Below are positions 43,734-52,790 of a stretch of DNA of 64,000 nt, piece after piece. The notes under the pieces are model-generated. The model ran no database searches and was not told the origin of the DNA. It was given only the letters and a program-made list of their open reading frames with translations. The stretch covers positions 124,001 to 188,000 of the forward strand of contig NZ_FZNX01000006.1 of NCBI RefSeq assembly GCF_900188355.1, read 5' to 3'. This DNA comes from Lutibacter flavus. Lineage in GTDB: Bacteria; Bacteroidota; Bacteroidia; Flavobacteriales; Flavobacteriaceae. The position numbers were made by a program, and so were the translations under genes. The first letter of the stretch is position 1. The number at the start of each line of letters is the position of its first letter.

Positions 43734-44216
43734 TTACTTAGAAGGATAGTCTTCAAAAGTTATTATTGATGAAGTATCAACCTCATCAACTTCCATAATA
43801 TTAGTTAATATATCAATTCCATCAATAATTGTTTGTAATTTTTCTGGCGGAAGTGCTTGTAGTTTTTCACTTAATTTTTGTTGGAAAGTTATAGGTGCAG
43901 ATTGAATTAAATTCATTCCGTGAGGGGTTAATGATATTATTGTCACCCTTTTATCTAAAGCTTTTGGAAGTTTTGCAACCAATCCTTTCTTTTCTAATCT
44001 ACCTAAAATACCTGAAATAGTACTGGCATTTAAGTTTAAAAATTCCTTAAGCTTAGCTGCATTTGTCCTATAATCTTCTTGTTCAGCTAAATATTGTAAA
44101 CATAATAATTGAGGGATACTTACACCTTGTTGTTTTTCAACTCGTTTACTTTCTAAATTAACTGAGCGAACAATTTTGCGTAATTTTATTAAAATATCAA
44201 TAAAAGTCATTTTCAA
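43734..44216 (-). CDS. MarR family transcriptional regulator
   Basis: A 160-residue winged-helix regulator. The recognition helix is in LNASTISGILGRLEKKGLV (residues 64-82) and the wing is KALDKRVTIISLTPHG. It lies upstream of rpsU on the same strand with a 207-base gap. It may regulate the ornithine/racemase operon or the divergently placed DUF885/ALDH genes upstream. The effector is unknown. Confidence 0.88.
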   Translation of the reverse strand: MKMTFIDILIKLRKIVRSVNLESKRVEKQQGVSIPQLLCLQYLAEQEDYRTNAAKLKEFLNLNASTISGILGRLEKKGLVAKLPKALDKRVTIISLTPHGMNLIQSAPITFQQKLSEKLQALPPEKLQTIIDGIDILTNIMEVDEVDTSSIITFEDYPSK

Positions 44217-44287
44217 AAATAACCAAAAAAATTTAACAGCTCTTAAATTCGTTATTGTTGATTGATGAGCGCCAATGCAAAAAAAAT

Positions 44288-46015
44288 CTACTCATTTTTC
44301 ACCTTATCAATATAATTATTAATTCTATGTTCCAAAATAGAAAGTGTAACAGTACCTTCTTCTAAAATAATTTCGTGAAATTCTCTAATATCAAATTTAG
44401 TTCCAAGTTTTTTTTCGGCAATTTCACGCATTTCTCGAATTTTTAATTCACCTATTTTATAAGAAAGTGCCTGTCCAGGCCACGAAATATAACGATCAAT
44501 TTCTGTATTTACTTCGTGAAGTGATAAGGCTGTATTTGATTTTAAATACTCTATTGCCTGTTCTCTTGTCCAATTTTTTACATGAATTCCAGTATCAACA
44601 ACCAACCTGCAAGCTCGCCACATTTCATACGTATATTTTCCAAATTTTTCATAAGGAGTCGTATAGATTCCCATATCATTTCCTAAAAACTCTGAATACA
44701 GCCCCCAACCTTCACCATAGGCAGATAAATATAAATTTCGTCTAAATTTTGGAATTTCATCACCCAATTCGCTATTTAAACTTATTTGTAAATGATGTCC
44801 TGGAACAGCTTCATGCAAGGTTAATGAAGGTAAAATATAAAGAGGTCTGCTCTTTAAATTATAGGTATTTACCCAATAATAACCAGGTTGAGTTTCATCA
44901 CTTGGTGGATTGTATCTTCCTCCTGTGTATTTTGGTGCAATTACTTCAGGAACTGGAGCAACTCCATATGGTTTACGAGGCAATGTTTTGAAAAATTTAG
45001 GCAATTGCGCATCTATTTTTTTTGTAATATTTCGAGCTTCCTTTAATAAATTATCACCTGTTGTAGCATAAAATTGCTCATCTGTTCTCAAGAAAGTTAA
45101 AAATTCTGAAAAAGATCCTTTAAATCCAACTTCTTTAATAATTTGCTCCATTTCAGCTTTTATTCTGGCAACTTCCTTTAAACCAGTTTGATGAACTTCT
45201 TCTGCTGAAATAGTTGATGTTGTATAATAATTTACTCTATTTTGATAATATGCAGCTCCATTCGGCTGATTTGAAACTCCTCCTCTTTCTCTTGTTTCTA
45301 GAAAATATTCATTATCAAAAAAATCTTTAATTACTTTAAACTGCGGAATTACTTTTGTTTCAATTACAACCTTTGCAGCTGTTAACAAAGAATCTTTTTG
45401 TTCTTGCGAACTATTTGAAGCTAAATTTTTAAAAGGTGAATAATAAAAGCTATCTTCATAATTATCAACTATTTGAATATTATAAGTGTCTTCAAAATCG
45501 TTAAAAATTATTTTTGGTTGAGAAATCCCTTTTTCTAATCCAATTCGCATTAAAGAAATGTGCTGTTCAACAAATAATGGAAACGCATTTAATTTATTTA
45601 GGTAGTTTACAAATTGTTGATGCGTTGAAAAATCTCTAACCTGATAAGGCAAACTTGTATGAAAACCAGTATCTGATAATAACGGATTTAAAAAAGCTTC
45701 AAACTCATATAAATCAATATTTTCTTGAAGCACAAATTTTAATAATTCTAAAGATATTTTTTCTGATTCAGATAAATCTTCTAATTTAATTTTAGAAATC
45801 TCCTCTAATTCAACTTTAGCAAAATCCGCTTCTTCTTTGTAATACTGTTCAGTATATAATCCCAACGGAAATTCTTTTTCATCATAACCTTTATGATTTT
45901 CATAAGAATTGATACTAATCTGTAATTCTGTTGATGAAGAATTATCAGTTTCATTTCCAGATTTACAGGAAAATAAAGAAATTAATAATATAATAAACCC
46001 TGAAGCATTTTTCAT
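44288..46015 (-). CDS. DUF885 lipoprotein, putative metallohydrolase
   Basis: A 575-residue lipoprotein (lipobox FSC near residue 17, SLFSCKSG). The zinc-like motif HEAVPGHH is near residue 400, followed by SAYGEGWGLYSEFLG, which supplies a probable third ligand glutamate; both are DUF885 hallmarks, related to carboxypeptidase-like metallopeptidases. It is exported and probably cleaves peptides or amides. Its gene follows the ALDH gene by five bases, so they form one operon. Confidence 0.88.
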   Translation of the reverse strand: MKNASGFIILLISLFSCKSGNETDNSSSTELQISINSYENHKGYDEKEFPLGLYTEQYYKEEADFAKVELEEISKIKLEDLSESEKISLELLKFVLQENIDLYEFEAFLNPLLSDTGFHTSLPYQVRDFSTHQQFVNYLNKLNAFPLFVEQHISLMRIGLEKGISQPKIIFNDFEDTYNIQIVDNYEDSFYYSPFKNLASNSSQEQKDSLLTAAKVVIETKVIPQFKVIKDFFDNEYFLETRERGGVSNQPNGAAYYQNRVNYYTTSTISAEEVHQTGLKEVARIKAEMEQIIKEVGFKGSFSEFLTFLRTDEQFYATTGDNLLKEARNITKKIDAQLPKFFKTLPRKPYGVAPVPEVIAPKYTGGRYNPPSDETQPGYYWVNTYNLKSRPLYILPSLTLHEAVPGHHLQISLNSELGDEIPKFRRNLYLSAYGEGWGLYSEFLGNDMGIYTTPYEKFGKYTYEMWRACRLVVDTGIHVKNWTREQAIEYLKSNTALSLHEVNTEIDRYISWPGQALSYKIGELKIREMREIAEKKLGTKFDIREFHEIILEEGTVTLSILEHRINNYIDKVKNE

Positions 46016-46020
46016 AATCT

Positions 46021-47601
46021 TTAAATTTTAGAATTGGTTCGTTCGCCATCAATAACTCTCAAAATTCCTAAAGGATTTTCATTTTTCAATTCATTTGGCA
46101 ACAACTCATTTGGCCAACTTTGAAAACTAAATGGACGCACCCAACGCTTTATAGATTCTGTTCCAACTGCTGTAAATCTGCTATCTGTTGAAGCAGGATA
46201 CGGTCCGCCGTGAACCATTGAAGGACAAACTTCAACACCTGTTGGCACGCCATTAAAAATAATTCGTCCAACTCTATTTTGAAGTGCATCAACTATGTTT
46301 CCATAATTTTCTAACTCATTTTCAGCTAAAATTGTTCCCGTTAACTGACCTTCTAATTTTGAAATAATTTCTTCTAATTGGGCTGTATTTTCGCATTGAA
46401 CAATCATAGAAAATGGTCCAAAAACTTCCTGATGTAAATTTGTATTTACCAAGAAAGTAGCACCTTCAACAGTAGTAATAGCTTGACGACCATAATTAGC
46501 AGCTAATTCCTTATCTACTATTGCTCTAGTTTCTAAGCCTTTTTGCTCCAACATTTTTGCCTTGTTACTTTCATAAGCTCCAATAATATTTGGATGCAGC
46601 ATACAAGATGGTTCAATTTTCACGATTTCTTCAGATAAAATTTTTACAAAGTTTGATAAATCATTGCCTTTAATTCCTAAAATTAAACCTGGATTTGTAC
46701 AAAATTGCCCTGATCCTAGAGTAATTGAACCAGCATACGTTTTAGCCCAATCTTCTCCTTTTATTTTTGCTGAATTTGGTAAAATAACTACAGGATTTAC
46801 ACTACCCATTTCTGCAAATACCGGAATTGGTTCTGGGCGCTGTGCAGCCATATCATATAATGCTCTACCTCCTCGAATACTTCCTGTAAATCCAACTGCT
46901 TTTACTGCCGGATGTTTTACTAAAGCAACTCCAACTTCAATTCCGCTACTATTTAAATTTGAAAAAACACCATTTGGCATTTCTGTTTTTGATGCCGCTT
47001 TTATAATTGCCGAGGCAACTAATTCACCTGTACCAGCGTGCATTGGATGTGATTTTACAATTACCGGACAACCAGCTGCAAAAGCTGCTGCAGAATCGCC
47101 ACCTGCTGTTGAATATGCCAATGGGAAATTACTAGCGCCAAAAACAGCAATTGGTCCTAAAGGAACTAACATTTTTCGAATATCAACTTTTGGAATTGGT
47201 TCACGATTTGGGTCTGCCGTGTCAATTACAGCTTCTACCCAAGAACCTTCTTTTACTAAATTTGCAAATGATCGTAATTGAAAAATTGTTCTACCTCTTT
47301 CTCCCATTGCTCTGCCTTCTGGTAAACCGGATTCTGAACAATACGTTTTTATTAATTCATCTCCTAAATTTTCAATTTCGTTGGCTATTTCATTTAGAAA
47401 TTCACTCTTTTTAATTCCTGACACTTTTTGAAATTTTTGAAAAGCTTCAGTTGCTAATTCAGTAGCCTGTTCAATTTCAACTTCAGAAGCCTCAGAAAAT
47501 ACAATGTCGTTTTCTAAATTTGTTTGTGGATTGAATGTTTTAAAAGTCTTCTCTCCTATTGAGGATAATAAATTTCCTATGTAATTTTTTCCTGTAATCA
47601 T
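46021..47601 (-). CDS. Aldehyde dehydrogenase (NADP+), alpha-ketoglutaric semialdehyde dehydrogenase-like
   Basis: A 526-residue aldehyde dehydrogenase. The nucleophile is Cys301 in GSGQFCTNPGL, the general base Glu264 in FAEMGSVNP and the oxyanion Asn158 in GASNFPLAYS. GSVNPV and GSGQFC are typical of 2,5-dioxovalerate (alpha-ketoglutaric semialdehyde) dehydrogenases, which finish the breakdown of hydroxyproline, arabinose or glucarate. No other enzyme of those routes is adjacent. The AraC gene divergent from it may respond to the pathway substrate. Confidence 0.87.
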   Translation of the reverse strand: MITGKNYIGNLLSSIGEKTFKTFNPQTNLENDIVFSEASEVEIEQATELATEAFQKFQKVSGIKKSEFLNEIANEIENLGDELIKTYCSESGLPEGRAMGERGRTIFQLRSFANLVKEGSWVEAVIDTADPNREPIPKVDIRKMLVPLGPIAVFGASNFPLAYSTAGGDSAAAFAAGCPVIVKSHPMHAGTGELVASAIIKAASKTEMPNGVFSNLNSSGIEVGVALVKHPAVKAVGFTGSIRGGRALYDMAAQRPEPIPVFAEMGSVNPVVILPNSAKIKGEDWAKTYAGSITLGSGQFCTNPGLILGIKGNDLSNFVKILSEEIVKIEPSCMLHPNIIGAYESNKAKMLEQKGLETRAIVDKELAANYGRQAITTVEGATFLVNTNLHQEVFGPFSMIVQCENTAQLEEIISKLEGQLTGTILAENELENYGNIVDALQNRVGRIIFNGVPTGVEVCPSMVHGGPYPASTDSRFTAVGTESIKRWVRPFSFQSWPNELLPNELKNENPLGILRVIDGERTNSKI

Positions 47602-47642
47602 TAATGCAGTTTTGTGGTTTTAATTTTTGTTATTAAGCTTTA

Positions 47643-47675
47643 CAAATATAAGCTTCGACTTAGCTCAGCCACCAA
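47643..47675 (-). promoter_or_regulatory. Candidate promoter of the ALDH-DUF885 operon
   Basis: On the minus strand TTG (47675-47673), a 22-base spacer, and TATATTTG (47650-47643). The spacer is at the long end of the accepted range. Confidence 0.45.
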
Positions 47676-47693
47676 TATTTACAATCTTTTCTT

Positions 47694-47770
47694 GTGTTAG
47701 CGATTGCGGCGGTATCCTTTTTATAGGGTAAAAAGATTAAGCCAAAAGCGCGACCTGAAAGGTAACACCC
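47694..47770 (-). repeat. Dispersed intergenic element, copy 2
   Basis: Read on the minus strand it begins GGGTGTTACCTTTCAGGTCG and ends ATCGCTAACAC, matching copy 1 (30697-30774) at both ends. The centre differs and holds its own small hairpin (CTTTTTA...TAAAAAG). It is 77 bases long against 78 in copy 1. Confidence 0.72.
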
Positions 47771-48081
47771 AAATTATTCAATTACAAATTTTTATAAGCT
47801 GATAATATTGGTCGATTTTTAAGCTATTCTCAATAACTTCATAATACGTTTTTGTTATACGCACATCGAAGATAAACGAGGTTCACGTACATTTTTAGTT
47901 CCGATATCTGACCAACCTCAGGTAATTTAATACTTTATACTCATCATTTTTGCTTTATTTTAAATCTATAAGAAGTAACGAATTGAACTATAACGATTAA
48001 TAACATTTAATAATATTATTTTACCTTATTTTTTTTATTTATTTAAAAAAATAGATTAATATTGACATACATTTATATGAC

Positions 48082-48924
48082 ATGAAAGTTTTACCATTTA
48101 AAATACCAAAACCTGAAAATATAACTTTATATGTACAACATTATAAAGGTGAAAATTTTTATGAAAAATTACACCAACATAAAGAAATACAGATAAGCGT
48201 TGTACTAAAGGGTGAAGGCACTTATATTATAGGAGATTGCGTAGGTGATTTTAAAGAAAATGATATTTTTGTTTTAGGTGAAAACTTGCCACACGTTTTT
48301 AAACGTGATATTTCTTTTGAAAATGATACTGAAATGGTTTCTTTATTTTTTTCGAAAAATTCTTATGGAGACAACTTTTTTGATTTACCTGAATTTGAGC
48401 AATTTGATCATTTTTTTAACAATTCAATTTTAGGATATAAAGTACTTTCAAATAAAGATGAAATTGCACAAATACTTTCAAAAATTCAATTAAGCTCAAA
48501 ATACAATCAGTTTACGTCATTCTTAGAAGTTTTAAAATTAATTTCTGAAGCTGATAAACGGAAGCTTTCATCTTTAATAAATTTAAAAAAATATGCTGGT
48601 GATGAAGGAAAACGGATGAGCGATATTTTTCAATACACCATGAATAATTTTCAAAAAGAAGTTACTTTACATGATGTTGCAAATATTGCAAATATGACTC
48701 CAAATGCCTTTTGTCGATATTTTAAACAACGAACGAATAAAACATTTGTCCATTTTTTAATTGATATTAGAATTGGAAATGCCTGCAAATTATTAGCAAA
48801 GAAAAATGATTTAAGCATTACCGAAGTTTCTTATAAATCGGGTTTTAATAATTTAGCAAACTTCAATAGGAAATTTAAAGCACTTAAAGGTATAACTCCT
48901 TCAGAATATAAGAAGAAACATTAA
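48082..48924 (+). CDS. AraC family transcriptional regulator
   Basis: A 280-residue regulator. The N-terminal half is a cupin-like sensing domain (HQHKEIQISVVLKGEGTYIIG near 32-52, NDIFVLGENLPHVF near 66). The C-terminal half has two helix-turn-helix units: VTLHDVANIANMTPNAFCRYF near 195 and LSITEVSYKSGFNNLANFNRKF near 240. It is divergent from the ALDH gene and is the natural candidate regulator of it. Its 3' end is followed two bases later by a heptamer repeat array. Confidence 0.9.
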   Translation: MKVLPFKIPKPENITLYVQHYKGENFYEKLHQHKEIQISVVLKGEGTYIIGDCVGDFKENDIFVLGENLPHVFKRDISFENDTEMVSLFFSKNSYGDNFFDLPEFEQFDHFFNNSILGYKVLSNKDEIAQILSKIQLSSKYNQFTSFLEVLKLISEADKRKLSSLINLKKYAGDEGKRMSDIFQYTMNNFQKEVTLHDVANIANMTPNAFCRYFKQRTNKTFVHFLIDIRIGNACKLLAKKNDLSITEVSYKSGFNNLANFNRKFKALKGITPSEYKKKH

Positions 48925-48926
48925 AG

Positions 48927-49024
48927 GTTAGCAGTTAGCAGTTAGCAGTTAGCAGTTAGCAGTTAGCAGTTAGCAGTTAGCAGTTAGCAGTTAGCAGTTA
49001 GCAGTTAGCAGTTAGCAGTTAGCA
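48927..49024 (+). repeat. Tandem repeat, 14 perfect copies of GTTAGCA
   Basis: The heptamer GTTAGCA is repeated 14 times without a mismatch over 98 bases, directly after the AraC stop codon and before the convergent MmcQ/YjbR gene. Perfect identity suggests recent expansion by slippage. It does not code for part of either gene. Confidence 0.97.
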
Positions 49025-49041
49025 AAAAAACTATATTAATT

Positions 49042-49404
49042 TTATAGATCAAATAACCCCAATTCTTTTTGTCTTTTTTTGGTCATTCCTTTTACTACCA
49101 AATCATATGAATGATCTACCAATTCTTTTATAAATTGGTTTGAAATATTCCCTTCAATTGAAATTGTGTTCCAATGTTTTTTGCTCATATGAAATCCTTC
49201 AATTACGTCTTCAAACTCTTCTCTTAATTGAATAGATTTTTCAGGATCACATTTTAAATTTACTGTTGATGGATGGTTTTCTAAACCAGATAAGGCAAAC
49301 ATTTTATCTGCAACTTTAAAAACCAAGGTTTTTTCATCAAAAGGAAAACATTCAGTTACCTGTTTTTTTGAAAGGCAATATTCTCTAAACTCTTCAATGT
49401 TCAT
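49042..49404 (-). CDS. MmcQ/YjbR family protein
   Basis: A 120-residue soluble protein of the CyaY-like MmcQ/YjbR fold. Family motifs are FPFDEKTLVFKVADKMFAL (residues 20-38), NLKCDPEKSIQLREEF and the HWNTI of GFHMSKKHWNTISIEG. The family is called DNA-binding on structural grounds; its role is unknown. The 3' end lies 17 bases from the heptamer array. Confidence 0.88.
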   Translation of the reverse strand: MNIEEFREYCLSKKQVTECFPFDEKTLVFKVADKMFALSGLENHPSTVNLKCDPEKSIQLREEFEDVIEGFHMSKKHWNTISIEGNISNQFIKELVDHSYDLVVKGMTKKRQKELGLFDL

Positions 49405-49527
49405 TATTTTATATCTTACTAATTAATCAAAATTTACAGATACTATCTTATATAATTTATTAGTTTATTTTCATAAGAAAGACATTCAAAAATAAACTTG
49501 ATTTAAGTTAAATTTAATTTAGAATTC

Positions 49528-50475
49528 TTATCCCCATTCAGGAAATTGTGTGGTATTTAAATCCAGTTGCCTAATAGTTTTCATATCTGTTTCATCCAGT
49601 TCAAAGTCAAAAATGTTTAAATTTTCGATCATATGTATCTTTTGTGAAGATCTTGGAATAGCAATAACCCCTCTTTGGAAGTGCCATCTTAAGCATACTT
49701 GTGCCACACTTTTGCTGTACTTTTTACCAATATCAGCAAGAGTTTGGTTGGTAAAAATATTATTACGTCCTGCTGCAAAAGGTGACCAGGCCTCCATTTG
49801 AACTTCCGATTTTTTTAAAAACCCATAAGAATTATCCTGTTGACAAAAAACGTGGGTTTCAATTTGATTTATAACGGGTTTAATTTTAGCATATGTCATC
49901 AATTCATCAAATTGGTTAGGCTCAAAATTACTAACTCCAATAGCTCTTATTTTACCTTCTAAATGAAGTTCTTCCAATGCCTTCCAAGCCCCTTTTACAT
50001 CTCCACGAGGCCTGTGAAGAAGATAAAGATCTAAATATTCTACTCCCAATTTATTTAAAGAAGTTTCAAAGCCTTTTTTTGCATTTTCATAACCATAATC
50101 GTCAACCCACAGTTTTGAGGTTATAAAAAGTTCATCTCTATTTATACCACTTTGCTTTATTCCTGCTCCTACAAATTCTTCATTTCCATAGATGTTAGCG
50201 GTATCAATCAAACGATAGCCCACTGAGATAGCTTCAGCCACACATCGTTTACAGGTAGCTCCATTTAAAGTGTTGGTACCAAAACCTAACATTGGCATTT
50301 TTATTCCATTATTAAGTAAAATTGTTGGAATAGCGTTTTCGTTTTGAGAAGGAAAAACAGCTCCCATTAAGCTAAAACCTCCAAACGATAAAAAGACTGC
50401 CGAAGTAGCAATTTTTGCGCTGGTTTTTAAAAACTCTCTACGTCCAACTGCATTTTGATGATTTTTTGTTTTCAT
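49528..50475 (-). CDS. Tat-exported aldo/keto reductase
   Basis: A 315-residue NADPH-dependent oxidoreductase with a twin-arginine signal: Arg12-Arg13 in GRREFLKTS, then a hydrophobic stretch to about residue 40. The catalytic tetrad is visible as Asp/Tyr in DTANIYGNE, Lys in ITSKLW and His in YLLHRP; the cofactor site IPRSSQKIHMIEN is near the C-terminus. Export of a cofactor-bound AKR by Tat fits a folded enzyme. The substrate is unknown. A -7-like TATATTTG lies at 50509-50502 on the minus strand. Confidence 0.87.
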   Translation of the reverse strand: MKTKNHQNAVGRREFLKTSAKIATSAVFLSFGGFSLMGAVFPSQNENAIPTILLNNGIKMPMLGFGTNTLNGATCKRCVAEAISVGYRLIDTANIYGNEEFVGAGIKQSGINRDELFITSKLWVDDYGYENAKKGFETSLNKLGVEYLDLYLLHRPRGDVKGAWKALEELHLEGKIRAIGVSNFEPNQFDELMTYAKIKPVINQIETHVFCQQDNSYGFLKKSEVQMEAWSPFAAGRNNIFTNQTLADIGKKYSKSVAQVCLRWHFQRGVIAIPRSSQKIHMIENLNIFDFELDETDMKTIRQLDLNTTQFPEWG

Positions 50476-50601
50476 TAATTTATCTTTTAATAGGCTTTAT
50501 ACAAATATAATTAATTAATTCATTAATATTTAACGTATATCACAGATTCCTATTGAAAAGGATTATAAAAGCCTATCCTAAGCCTTTTAAAAAGAATGAA
50601 A

Positions 50602-51213
50602 TTAATCGTTTAAATTTTTAGTTTCAATTTCTGGCAAAACTAGTTGTGAATAATTTAGCTTCCATCCAGAAGTTTCTAACAATTGCTCTATCATTAAAAT
50701 AGTATCTAAAGCTTCTTTTTTTGCAGAATCAATCAATCCACTTTTCGGTATTTTTTCAACAATAAAGGATTTTGATTCTTTATTTAAACCTGTTAAATCC
50801 ACAGCATCAAATTTATTAAAAAAGCCCTCAACTTTGTCATAATATTTAACATCCGTTTCAACCGTCAAAATTTTTGGCTCAGGAAAATGAGTTAAAATTA
50901 TTTCCCTTTTTTTATTATCAGATTCCAGTTTAATTTGAGATAAATCATAACCAATATGAACTTTTGCATTTATCAATAAAATTGCTTTCTTTTTACTCGT
51001 TATTAAATTTAAAAAGTGGTTTTTAGTATTTTCATAATGATAAATTTCTGCAAAATCACCTTCCACCGAAATTAACTTACAAACACTTTTTATTTTTTCC
51101 ATTAACACAACTGACTGTTTTTCAGTTTTATGTTGGCTGTTTTTTTTATAATATAAAGTAAAACCAACATAAGTTAGCGCAACACCTAATAAAATACCTG
51201 CTAATAAATCCAT
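50602..51213 (-). CDS. DUF4230 membrane-anchored protein
   Basis: A 203-residue protein with a single N-terminal membrane segment (residues 2-20) and a soluble domain. CKLISVEGDFAEIYHYEN near residue 45 and KAILLINAKVHIGYDLSQI near 74 are the DUF4230 signatures. The function is unknown. It starts 34 bases after hemW-region sequence ends on the same strand side; whether it shares the hemW transcript is plausible since hemW ends at 51248. Confidence 0.84.
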   Translation of the reverse strand: MDLLAGILLGVALTYVGFTLYYKKNSQHKTEKQSVVLMEKIKSVCKLISVEGDFAEIYHYENTKNHFLNLITSKKKAILLINAKVHIGYDLSQIKLESDNKKREIILTHFPEPKILTVETDVKYYDKVEGFFNKFDAVDLTGLNKESKSFIVEKIPKSGLIDSAKKEALDTILMIEQLLETSGWKLNYSQLVLPEIETKNLND

Positions 51214-51247
51214 AGTTTTTGTTGTTGGTCAAATATATGCAATGTTT

Positions 51248-52387
51248 TTATATTATGAATAAATCACTTGCTATTCCATCTGCTAAAAACTTCCCTTTTT
51301 TTGTAGTTGTTAAAACTGTATTACCGTTATCATTTAATTGAAATTTTAATAATTCTTTTTCAACAAAAGGCTGGGCATTTTTTTCTAAATGCAGCAAATA
51401 ATCAATACCAAATTGCTGTTCAATCCTTTTTAAATCAACTCCCCAAATAGTGCGTAAACCAGTCATAATATATTCATTAAATCTGTTTTTTATAGATAAA
51501 ATTTCGGTTTCTATGGGAAGTGTATTTTCATTTAAAGATTTTATATATTTTGCGTTGTTTGAAACATTCCATGAACGTTCCAAACCATTAAATGAATGCG
51601 CTGAAGGTCCAATTCCTAAATATTTTTCGCCTAACCAATAAGAAGTATTGTGCTTTGAAAAATAGTTTGGCTTCCCAAAATTGGAAATTTCATATTGAAT
51701 AAATCCTCTTTTTTGAGTTTCTTCAACCAACGTATTAAAATGGGTTAACGCCAAATTTTCATCAACTGGCGGAACTTTTCCTTTTTTAATTAAGGAATGT
51801 AATGCTGTTTTTTCCTCTACGGTTAGTGCATAACTCGAAATATGCGGAACTCCAAATTCAAAAGCAATTTGCAAATTTTTCAACCACTTTTCGTTTGTCA
51901 TATTAGGCACTCCATAAATTAAATCAATTGTAATATTATGAAAGTAACGCATCGCCACAGATAAACAATTTTTAGATTCTTCAGCAGTATGCGCACGATT
52001 CATAAATTTTAAATCATCTTCAAAAAAAGATTGGATGCCAATGCTGAGCCTGTTTATTGGAGAAGCTGCCAATTCCTTTATTTTACTTTCAGATAAATCA
52101 TCCGGATTGGCTTCTAAGGTAATTTCAGGTTTTTCAATAACTGAAAAGTTGCTATAAATAACCTCAAAAATTGATTCTAATTCTACAATTGTTAAAAGTG
52201 ATGGCGTACCTCCTCCAAAATAGATTGTTTCAATAGTTTCATTTTCTACAAAATTTTTCCTCAACAATAATTCTTTTTTAATTGAATTTAATAGTTCTTC
52301 TTTTCTTTTTAAAGATGTTGAAAAATGAAAATCACAATAATAACAAGCTTGTTTACAAAATGGTATGTGAATATATATTCCTGCCAA
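51248..52387 (-). CDS. hemW: Radical SAM haem chaperone HemW
   Basis: A 379-residue radical-SAM protein of the HemN-like HemW type. The iron-sulfur motif is CxxxCxxC (Cys11, Cys15, Cys18) in FCKQACYYCDF, GGGTPSLL near 58 is the SAM motif, and RLSIGIQSF near 122 is conserved. HemW binds haem and helps insert it into respiratory proteins; it lacks the extra cysteine of true coproporphyrinogen dehydrogenase HemN. A promoter lies 22 bases upstream. Confidence 0.92.
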   Translation of the reverse strand: MAGIYIHIPFCKQACYYCDFHFSTSLKRKEELLNSIKKELLLRKNFVENETIETIYFGGGTPSLLTIVELESIFEVIYSNFSVIEKPEITLEANPDDLSESKIKELAASPINRLSIGIQSFFEDDLKFMNRAHTAEESKNCLSVAMRYFHNITIDLIYGVPNMTNEKWLKNLQIAFEFGVPHISSYALTVEEKTALHSLIKKGKVPPVDENLALTHFNTLVEETQKRGFIQYEISNFGKPNYFSKHNTSYWLGEKYLGIGPSAHSFNGLERSWNVSNNAKYIKSLNENTLPIETEILSIKNRFNEYIMTGLRTIWGVDLKRIEQQFGIDYLLHLEKNAQPFVEKELLKFQLNDNGNTVLTTTKKGKFLADGIASDLFII

Positions 52388-52409
52388 TTCAATTTATTTT
52401 TAGATTTTT

Positions 52410-52438
52410 CAAAAGTACAACTTAATAAAAAACTGCAA
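52410..52438 (-). promoter_or_regulatory. Promoter of hemW
   Basis: On the minus strand TTG (52438-52436), 18 bases, then TACTTTTG (52417-52410), matching the phylum promoter pattern. Confidence 0.6.
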
Positions 52439-52477
52439 AAGGTGATTTAAGTTACCTTTTTTGTGAAAACACTATTG

Positions 52478-52485
52478 TATTTTTG
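52478..52485 (+). promoter_or_regulatory. Candidate -7 box of the small monooxygenase-like gene
   Basis: TATTTTTG lies 16 bases before the start codon at 52502; the upstream element at about the right spacing is TTT instead of TTG. Confidence 0.4.
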
Positions 52486-52501
52486 ATAAAAAGCGTCAAT
52501 C

Positions 52502-52789
52502 ATGTACACATATATAGTATCATTTAAAGTTAAAGAAGGTGAAGGAATTACATTTGTTGAACTTCAAAAATTTGAAGAATTAACAGAAGCTAAACCTGCA
52601 GGCTTAGATCATTTTCATATTTTTAAAGATAGAAATGAAGAAAACAGGTTTTTTTTAGTTGAATATTGGAACTCCAAAGAAGATAGAGTTAAAATGGAAA
52701 ACTCTAAAGAATACCACCTTTTTAGAGAGCATAGAAATTTAGTAATTGACAAAAAATACGAAACGTATGAGTGTGATGTGATAATTTAA
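52502..52789 (+). CDS. Antibiotic-biosynthesis-monooxygenase (ABM)-like small protein
   Basis: A 95-residue dimeric alpha+beta barrel protein of the ABM/quinol monooxygenase type: YTYIVSFKVKEGEGITFVEL at the start, FHIFKDRNEENRFFLVEYW in the middle and NSKEYHLFREH near the end. These small proteins oxidise quinols or bind haem, or act without cofactor. The 3' end is one base from the convergent ruvC stop codon. The substrate is unknown. Confidence 0.78.
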   Translation: MYTYIVSFKVKEGEGITFVELQKFEELTEAKPAGLDHFHIFKDRNEENRFFLVEYWNSKEDRVKMENSKEYHLFREHRNLVIDKKYETYECDVII

Positions 52790-52790
52790 T

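Larger units (their letters stand above)
47602..48081. other. 480-base intergenic region between ALDH and AraC genes
   Basis: Contains a candidate ALDH promoter (47643-47675) and copy 2 of the dispersed element (47694-47770). From 47771 to 48081 I see no gene, no strong hairpin and no TAnnTTTG box, only AT-rich sequence and a short patch of higher G+C at about 47865-47925 with spaced GAGGTT/AACCTC. Confidence 0.6.

Noticed and set aside
46664-47281. 205-residue open frame on the plus strand
   Set aside because: It lies wholly antisense to the aldehyde dehydrogenase gene, whose catalytic motifs are intact; the translation is Pro/Ala-rich with no recognisable domain.
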